This document shows positions 56,313-64,000 of a stretch of DNA of 64,000 bases, one piece after another. Source of the DNA: Branchiostoma floridae. Lineage: Eukaryota > Chordata > Leptocardii > Amphioxiformes > Branchiostomatidae. Position 1 is the stretch's first letter. The number at the start of each line of letters is the position of its first letter. The notes below the pieces were generated by a model that ran no database searches, was not told the origin of the DNA, and saw nothing but the letters and a program-made list of their open reading frames with translations. The position numbers were made by a program, and so were the translations under genes. The stretch covers positions 163,296-227,295 of the forward strand of contig NC_049992.1 in assembly GCF_000003815.2 (NCBI RefSeq), read 5' to 3'.

Positions 56313-57639
56313 CTAAGCAGCGTGGCAGAACTTCCAGCGCCCAGTGCTCCCCCACCCAGTGGAATATCCGGCGTAGTTGATAGGCAGAGGGTTGGGGTCT
56401 GTCCACTGCATGAACGGCCGAGTTTCGCCACCCCACCCAGCAGCAATGGTTCCGCCCGAAGACCAGGTGATCCAGAACTTCCTGTACTCTGCCTGGGAGG
56501 TGATTCCTGAGAACAAAGACAGAAATGAGACAAGTAATTAGAGATGCCATGCCTCCTTGTAAGATTATGATTGTTTGTATATCACAAAAGAAAAGAGTTG
56601 TTTGAAGAGGCCACCAAATTCCACCCAAACTCTCTCACATTCACTGACAAAAAGAAAACAGTTCTCCTTCTAACATCACAAAACCCACACATAATAGAAA
56701 AGGTGGGATATTTCGTCTTCCACTGTCTTCGAAAAAGGAGTCGAACCCAGGATCTAGAGTTAGCTTTCACTAGAGTAGACGCTTGTGATATTGTTTTTAC
56801 ACTATTTGAATCTCTTACGTTACCTGCAATTAGCCCAGGGGCAAGAACTTGCAATAAACATTATCGCTATATCTTTAAAACAACCTGAACTGACCAGACC
56901 ATGGCGCGAACTCCATTGTGTCACGAGACAGAAAGATGCTAACAAGATATATTGAACAAATATATCAACCAAGTCCATTTTACTCAGTATATACATACAT
57001 GCTCCACTCTCGGAAACATGCCAGCCTCAGGGTAATGATATTAGTCTCTACCGGCTCCGGGGCGCTGAAAATCGTAGAAATGGATAAATAAAGGAGCAGC
57101 CGGCCAGAGGAGTGAAGTCGGCCAGGGAACAGCACGCGACGTAGGGATTTCCAGCGACCCGGAATCTGGTAGAGACTAAATGATAATGGTTTTGGCCATC
57201 TGTCAGCGTGTAATTCCTACCAGCCTACAAAGAAATCTAGACGCAGGTCAGCTCAACCTTCGTATCCTGACAGTCTCCTTGCAACTCAGGGTGGGAACAA
57301 ACTTGGAGCCGGGCCAGTAAGAGGAAACACAAAACATACACACACTAACACAAACAAACAAAACAGACCAGAAACAACAACTCTTTTAACACTGACCAGG
57401 TGTCGAGGCAAAATGGTAGCCTAGCTTTCTTCGGCGTATGACAGACTGTGTGTTAGACCTGCCACCGATGACGATTTCATACATGTCGTCCAGGTCATGC
57501 CTCTGAGATGACAGTACCACGTGGACGTCACTGTTGGCCTGGACTTCAAACGTGAAGCGGCTTCCGGTCAGTCGGGGCAGATCCCAGCGGTACCGGTACC
57601 GGTACCGGTTAGGCGAGTTCGTGTTGCGAGTCTCACAAA
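56313..57639 (-). CDS. FAMeT-like (Methyltransf_FA) domain, two exons, gene C
   Basis: Exon 57639-57397 reads FTFEVQANSDVHVVLSSQ then MYEIVIGGRSNTQSVIRRRK; exon 56506-56313 reads EYRKFWITWSSGGTIAAG and GYSTGWGSTGRWKF. These are the hallmarks of the farnesoic acid O-methyltransferase-like domain (PF12248 type): acidic-residue recognition strands, YEIVIGGxxNTxSVIRR, F-W-I-x-W and VSTGWGATGxW. Despite the name, the domain in animal secreted and membrane proteins is probably a binding module. There is a run of RYRYRYR near the start. Confidence 0.85.
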
Positions 57640-60600
57640 CTGTTAGAAAATAAAGGTTTCTTTGGTCAAAATACAATTATTCCAAAAGATATTTGTAAAA
57701 AGATCAGGCATAAATCATACTTCAATCCTGTAGCAAGATAGATGTCATTAACATTAACATAATCCAATAAGATTTAGTGAATCGTTACTCTTCAAGCACA
57801 GGTTAGACTTTGACTTGATTTGAACATCCTTTCAGGTGCTTTGTCGGTCTTTCTAGTTTGTCAGGATTTCTTGGATAATATTTTACCAGACTTACAACGC
57901 CGGCTGCTGACATGATAATAGTTATTTTTTCGAGGGGAGTGTTTCCACCATAGGGTCTAGTTAATGAATGAAAGTTCTACAGGGTATAATGTATGGAAAC
58001 AATAACAAAATTAGAGGCTTTAGCCATCACAATAATGCTAGTCTTGGACTCAGCCGGGGAGTATATAACTTTTCTGCGGACTGGCTGGCCAAGTATTCCT
58101 CTTTGCCGAATCCCCCGCAGGAAGGTCTGATGAAGGCTAACGACTTATTTTATTATTTCCGAAGTTGCCCATTGCAATGTTGATCGGTGTGGGGTTTTTT
58201 TTTCGGTTGGAACCAAACTAACCACTAGTTGTAGACTCACCGATCTTTTTGTCATAAAACGCGCTCTTCGGGTCGTCCTGGTTTGTGTCTTTACACGTCT
58301 TAGTCTTCGGCCAGCATGCCTTGTTGTCGTAGAGCATGAAGGCGACACAGTCAGCGTGACTCCTGCAGCGTTCGGCGCAGTCCTCTAGAGTGATCCCGCC
58401 CTTAGCAATGGACCAGATGTCGTTCCCACGGCAGTCTCCTCGGCGTACAGAGAAACCATGAACGAGCGGTAGGCCTTCTTCAATAGAAACAAAAATGACA
58501 CAAAAGTCAGTTACACCTAGAAATAGATAAATATGAACATTTAACAAAGGACGAAACGTTGTCATTTCATCTGAAAACTACAATGTTATGGAACATGTTG
58601 TTAATTTGTAGCTTAAGTAGAAATACATTTAGATTATACGTTATTTACCTTTTGATTTATCTATAAGTCTCATTTTCCTTCTCTGCTAAGTAAACAATTA
58701 CGCATACCACAGCTTTACTTTGTTTGCAATTAGCCCTCAGGCATGAACTTGCAATAAAGATTATATTCTGTATCTGTATCTATATGGCCGGTATAACCGC
58801 CCTTCGGCGTAACACACCAGCTTCTGTATCTGTATCTATATAGCCGGTATAACCGCCCTTCGGCGTAACACACCAGCTTCTGTATCTGTATCTATATAGC
58901 CGGTATAACCACCCTTCGGCGTAACACACCAGCTTCTGTATCTGTATCTATATAGCCGGTATAACCGCCCTTCGGCGTAACACACCAGCATCTGTATCTA
59001 TATAGCCGGTATAACCGCCCTTCGGCGTAACACACCAGCTTCTGTATCTGTATCTATATAGCCGGTATAACCGCCCTTCGGCATAACACTCCAGCTTTTA
59101 TTATGTAAATTTGTCCAACATGTCTCAAGAAAAGGACAGAGGCTGTAGATTCAAATGGAATGTAACACTACCCCTCAACAGCACTTTCATTTCAGTCATC
59201 TAACTCAATGTATTTAGCCCGTAATGGATATGCAATAAAGATCATTGTCATTACAAACGAACCTCCATTCTCTGCTCCCTTGGGGAGGTCAGTGCTTCGT
59301 TTCGGTAGTTGGGCGACAGCTTCTTCCAGCTGAATGCGAAACTTCCTCTCCTCCTGGAGGTTCTTCCCAAATGACGATATCCGTGTCTGTATGCTTTTCA
59401 GCAGGCCGGAGTGTTGTTCAATGGTCGCCCGTTGGTTCCCCGAGCCAGTGCTTTGGGTACGGCCGTTCTTGAATTGTTTCTCAAGGGTTGCTACTCGGTC
59501 TTGCAGACGACTGGCCTGTGCTTGGTGGTTCTTGTGCTGTTTCTCCAGGGTAGACATCTGGCCTTTGAGGCGACTGACCAGTGCAGATCGGCTGCTGAGA
59601 CTTTCTTCAAGGGTTGATACTTGATCCCCGAGACGACTGTTACGTTCACGGTCGTTCTTCTGGTGGTTCTCCAGGGATGTTATGTCGTCTTCCAGAAGGA
59701 TGTTTAGAGCTGAGCGGTTGTCAAGGCGGTCTTCAAGGGCGGACACTTTGTCTTCAAGACGACTGATGTTGAGCAGATGGTCAGCAGTCGATGCGTGGTT
59801 GTCTGGATGGTCGACTTGTGCAGAATTGTTGTCGGGGTGTTCCTGAAGGATGGATATTTGGCCGTCCAGTCGACTTGTCGAGGATCGGTAATCCGGCTGT
59901 ATCGAGAAACAAAAATGCATCGTTTTTTTTCTTTATTGAGTTGAAGATGTTTTAGGTTTAGGTTTAGTAAGAATGATTCTATAATCAATATATATCAGTA
60001 TTTCAAATACAAAAATTTGCTCTGTATTATTAATTTCTTTCTTTGATGCCCTATAAAAAAACACAGTTTTTAAATCTATAGAGAAGTAGCAGACTTTTCA
60101 AGACACTATTGGAATTGGAAAGTGGTGGCGGTAAAATTGAGACGCAGAGAAATAACAACAAACCTGCTGCAGTTCTGGATGTGGAGAGTTCAGATGCACC
60201 AGAACAATGATCAACGTTGCCATGACAACAGTTGTCTTGAAAACGCTAAACAGACGAGACCATGACACTTTCTCTGCGATCCAGCGGTAGACTCGGGTAA
60301 GACAGTCTCGGAAGCCGTTCTCTTTCGAATTCGCTTCGTTGTCTGAAACAATGGTGTGATGGTTCTATGTTATATTACTATAGATGAAATGATGATACAA
60401 TATGCTAAAAGAAAGGTTAAAGATTTTGCAAGGAAATGCATACTGTTATCCTTCACATGGTTTAGCCTGACAAACTACTACTCTGTTTATTCTTCATCAA
60501 ACACATTTATTTATATGTTGACCAGCTCTTCGTTAACGTTCTGTCCTGCTACTTGCTACATTATGTAATCTGATGCCCAGGGTGTCTTCATTTTACCAGT

Positions 60601-63186
60601 AACCATGGCCACACCCGCCTGATCCAGCTGGACCCAAACTATATTCCTTTCCGTAATGTAAAAATAAATATGTAAATGTCACAATATTAGAATGATATGA
60701 TATCCATGAGTAAAATTCAAACAAAAATACGAACCTGTAGACCCAGACAGTCCCACTTTCCCTTTGGCCCAGCGGTAGGCACGAGTAAGACGGCCATGGG
60801 AACCGTTCTCTTTCACTGCGTTGTCTGAAACAATGGTGAATGATTGTATAATCATGTGATATCATTCAGTACACCTTTTTCCGCGAGGTAATTACCTATA
60901 GCCGTTTCTTTTAGCAACAGGTTATTCAAGTCGACGGATGGTGGTTTGAACTTATCCTGTTATATGTTTGAAACCACCGTCCGTCTACATGATGTCCCTA
61001 ATTATAACACTTTTTATTTCAAAACGGACAAGGTTACCCGCTAATAAAGGTGAACTAGCGTTATGTATCAGTTACACAATATGATGATATAAAGTACATG
61101 TATTGCAACATAGCAATACAAACAAAAGTGTACCCACTTGCAGAGTCCGACTTTCTCCCTTTCTCTGTCATCCAACCGTAAGCGCGAGTAAGCCCACCAC
61201 GCAGACCATTCTCTGGCAGAATATAATGATAGTACATAAGGTAAAGCTTTGTTAATGATGAAACATTTACATGAAACAAAATATAAACCAAAGCTCATGA
61301 ATTGCACCAAAAGTTGCATACCAGGTCACTGGCAAAAAATAGTGGATACTATCTGAAACGTTTGACCCAAAGCATACCCAGTTGCTTGAGTAACTGCTTC
61401 TTAGAGTTCCGTAAAATACATTAGACATTACACATGATTTAGAATCGATTAACATCGATTCATGATTACATAAATTTTAAAGATTTCAACAATCATTAGA
61501 TACAATATAACCATTGTGGTAAAAGTAACAATAATTCCTAACTGAAATACAAAAAAGACTTCACCAATATTGTAAGTACTTCGGATACAAAGAAATCATC
61601 AGCTTCCATTACTAGTGATCGAGGTGCAAATGATACTGCCAACTAGAGTTCGGCGATCTCATACCTCCATGAATATTTAAAGCTTTTGTTAATTTCATGC
61701 AAATGACTTAACATTAACATGATTTATGCATGGTACCGGTGTTGTTCATCATTGAATAATGTACAGTACACATGTCACGAGTAAAATTCCCAATTCAGAT
61801 CATCAATCATTAAGTTATTTGCAATTTTTGCATAAATTATGCAAAAAAGTTCCTCATTTGCATATTTGATATCTGCATATGTTCCACCGATTATAATTAA
61901 CAAGTGTTACATTTATCGAAGTCCAGTTATTGCAAACAATGGAATTATATAATTTCCTCATTAATTATGCAAATTAATTCCTCATTTGCAGAAAATGCAT
62001 ATCATTACGAACATCTTTGCCCAAACTACCTGCATACCTAAAATGCAGGCAATCCGTCGTTCCTTTCTGCAGTTATCCTCTTTGGAGTGTCTTGACAAAA
62101 ACACCCCTGCAGTTCCACAATTAATTGTTAGGGGACTGAAACTTTCCCCACTTTGTCATGGCGCTAAAAGCTATCTACCACCCAAATGTCACGACCATAT
62201 CATGTCTGAGATGGGAGATACATTGAAAAAACTGCTATGATAGAATATTCTCATTAATTATGCAAATGTACTCCTATTTTGCATAATTAATATTTCATCT
62301 TGTACAACATTGTCTAAGGTACCTACATACCAAAAATCATGAAAATCCGTTGTTCCCTTCTTGAGTTATCGTCTTCAGAAGTTTTTGACAAAAATGCCCC
62401 TGCTATCCCAAAACTAGCCGCTAGGAGGCCCAAACTTATGTCATTTCTTCCTGAGCACAAGAGCTACCTAATTATTAAAAAATCGTGACCATAGCATGTT
62501 CAGAACACCAAGATAGCAAAACCGGAAGTTCCGCTGCAGTACCAAGGGGAGCCGCTAGGGGGCCCCAAATCTAATCATTTCCAGCTTTTATCACACCCTA
62601 CCAACACACCAAGTATCAAACCAATCCTCCCAGCCGTTCTTGAGTTATCTTGTTAACACACAGACACACACACAGACAGACAAACGCGGGGTAAAATATA
62701 ACCTCCATGACATTTCATGGAGGTAATAAAAACATGATGCAACATAGTAAATGTTACAATAATTATGATAATAACACAATGCGATGGTACACTGTAATAA
62801 TGCAATGTGTATTCAAATACAATTTAACTATATGATTGGATAAAACTCAGATTTACTTCCGGACATCCATCGCTCTTCTTCAGTGTCACTGTCAGTTCAA
62901 TCTATTGACGCTGAAGAAGAGTGATGGATGTCACTCAAAACGTCCGAAAGTAATTACCAAGTTGTAGAGATTGTACAATTATTTACCTGGATGTCTTACC
63001 TTCATAAACGAATGCAATATGTATGTACAATATATTGTCATCATATTATTTATATTATCATAAAATAATGATACATAAAATTCGAACAAAAGTACTAACT
63101 TGCCGACCCACTTAGCATCCCCACTTTTCCTGCCACCCAGCGGTAGGTACGAGTTAAACGGCCTCGCAAACCGTTCTCCGCGTCGT
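56313..63186 (-). CDS. Gene C: predicted type II membrane protein with coiled-coil stalk and PAN plus FAMeT-like head (5' end outside window)
   Basis: Exons (minus): 63186-63100, 61212-61138, 60824-60735, 60342-60164, 59896-59263, 58477-58241, 57639-57397 and 56506-56313; phases agree throughout, and TAG at 56313-56315 ends the frame. Three 1-1 RAYRW exons, a TM exon (TVVMATLIIVLVHL) and one continuous coiled-coil exon of 211 codons match gene B. The head differs: a symmetric 1-1 PAN/apple exon, then two exons of a FAMeT-like domain. The tail exon with DYIYP repeats should lie beyond 64000. No frame break is visible, so this is the best candidate for an intact family member. Confidence 0.8.
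58241..58477 (-). CDS. PAN/apple-like domain exon, gene C
   Basis: Contains GFSVRRGDCRGNDIWSIAKG, then TLEDCAERCRSHADCVAFML, then CWPKTKTC: six cysteines in the PAN/apple pattern (C...ECAxxCxxxxxCxxFxY...CxLK). These modules bind proteins or carbohydrates. It is a symmetric phase 1-1 exon of 237 nt, exactly the kind that can be inserted or lost without a frameshift. Confidence 0.8.
58553..58764 (+). mobile_element. Retroelement 3' end, gene C copy (truncated)
   Basis: Starting at about GAAACGTTGTCATTTCATCT it matches 45058-45270 of gene B, including AATAAA, and then leads into the same 56-bp repeat. The coding part seen in gene B is missing here. Confidence 0.75.
58765..59095. repeat. 56-bp tandem repeat, about six copies (gene C)
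   Basis: Same unit as 45275-45890, in the equivalent stalk-head intron. Confidence 0.95.
59263..59896 (-). CDS. Gene C coiled-coil stalk, single exon
   Basis: Heptad-rich repeats such as SRLEDKVSALEDRLDNRSAL, SRLGDQVSTLEESLSSRSAL and SRLKGQMSTLEKQHKNHQAQ, phase 0 in and phase 1 out. The region split over two exons in B and three in A is here uninterrupted. Confidence 0.8.
60164..60342 (-). CDS. Gene C transmembrane exon
   Basis: Encodes FRDCLTRVYRWIAEKVSWSR, then FSVFKTTVVMATLIIVLVHL, then NSPHPELQQ; phase 1 in, phase 0 out. Confidence 0.8.
61664..62728. mobile_element. Non-autonomous element with ACCTCCATGAA termini
   Basis: The left end is ATACCTCCATGAATATT and the right end reads, inverted, as TTACCTCCATGAAATGTC. 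Inside are repeated blocks with CATTAATTATGCAAAT and TTGAGTTATC words. No transposase. Fragments of the same family occur near 18540, 19260 and 41267. Confidence 0.6.
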
Positions 63187-63529
63187 CTAAAACATGAAGT
63201 AATATTGCCTGTTTTAAATTGGGGTGTAAAAAAAATGAAAAAAAGGAAGAAAACTAGACAAGAGAGACTACAGGGTTTTTTTTTCAATATTTAAAAGAAC
63301 ATATAGTAAGAGAAAAGGAGAGAAAAAGGAATGTGTCAAGCTACCCACGACAGGTTACTTGTGTACCGAGCTCCCACAAGTACAAGAGCCAAGTCCTGAA
63401 AGAATCCTAGAAATCTGATTTCACTGCACCCACTTTACAGAGTTACAGAGTCAATTTTGTGGTAGATGGGTCTTTTCTCCATCACCTAGCATTATTTTAT
63501 GTTCAATTATAGTACATGTATCACTTTTT

Positions 63530-64000
63530 TTTTACTACCGAAGCATAAACTTAAAAGTAGAACACTTCTTCTGCGCAGGTTTTGAAAAAGGGAGGGACCA
63601 AAAAACATCATTTTTTTTTCAATCAAAATTCCTAGGCAAACAAAGCTTTTAATGGGAATTACAAAAATGTTAATTTTTTGCAAAATTCTGCTTTTGTCAA
63701 AAATATATATTCACAAAGAAGGTTAGGTTTTCGCTATCGTTTGTGGTTATGCATGTGTGTATGTCTGTATGTATGTAAATAGTTATATATTTAGGTATGT
63801 ATATATGCATATCTATAGGTATCTGAACAGATTGTATTGATTAGTATGTGCGCAGGTCTTGAAATGATTAGATTTTGGCGCTCGCGTGGCTTGTGAGGGG
63901 TCAGACGTTACTAACAAATGATGAAGTGAATTTCAAAGAACCAACACTTTATCGATGCATTGGTCTTTATGTACATGTTTCGGTGTCGTGTGGGTGGCAT
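63530..64000. repeat. Intron 1 segment of gene C shared with gene B
   Basis: Collinear and nearly identical to 51480-52085. Its presence at the window end supports a third first exon further upstream of gene C. Confidence 0.75.

Overview
The window reads as nuclear DNA of an invertebrate deuterostome, most likely a lancelet (cephalochordate, Branchiostoma type). The evidence is short exons with consensus GT/AG splice sites and consistent phases, a chordate-like ALDH4A1 exon series, tRNA- and 5S-rRNA-derived SINEs, many MITEs, and exon-shuffled genes built from Link, discoidin, PAN/apple and FAMeT-type domains. Three 100-N assembly gaps lie at 9543-9642, 13723-13822 and 41596-41695. The species call is inference, because no search could be run.

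Region 1 (1-9835, + strand) holds two tandem paralogues. The first is the C-terminal TPR array of a gene that enters from outside the window. The second is a nearly complete gene with a duplicated N-terminal exon module, a nucleotidyltransferase-like domain with an intact G-S-x(10)-D-h-E motif, and a long kinesin-light-chain-like TPR array carried with it on one giant exon.

Region 2 (10336-22863, - strand) holds the first eight coding exons (220 codons) of ALDH4A1, the mitochondrial delta-1-pyrroline-5-carboxylate dehydrogenase. The catalytic half is absent from the window. Either the gene is broken, or the two + strand TPR genes sit inside one of its introns. A double-hairpin repeat starts 12 bp past the last exon, and intron 7 holds a 2.5-kb minisatellite with a 26-bp unit. 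A divergent + strand gene of six phase-consistent exons (23438-27906, 229 aa) follows; I could not identify its family with confidence. A 1.5-kb TIR element lies in its last intron.

Region 3 (30444-63186, - strand) is the most striking part: a tandem array of three paralogues, A, B and C, with a period of about 15 kb. They encode predicted type II membrane proteins. The N-terminal tail has DYIYP repeats (seen in A and B; C's first exon is beyond the window). It is followed by two or three small RAYRW cassette exons, a transmembrane exon and a coiled-coil stalk. The head domain then differs: Link in A, discoidin (F5/8C) in B, PAN/apple plus FAMeT-like in C. Every head joins the stalk at a phase-1 intron, and every RAYRW cassette is a symmetric 1-1 exon. 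B and C share a retroelement and 56-bp tandem repeats in the stalk-head intron, and their visible homology stops inside that retroelement. This looks like a receptor-like system that exchanges ectodomains on a constant stalk. B's discoidin exon carries two frame breaks next to a gap, and A's Link domain lacks a convincing second half, so some members may be decaying or misassembled.

The rest is intronic or intergenic DNA rich in SINEs, MITEs, palindromes, microsatellites and LINE fragments.
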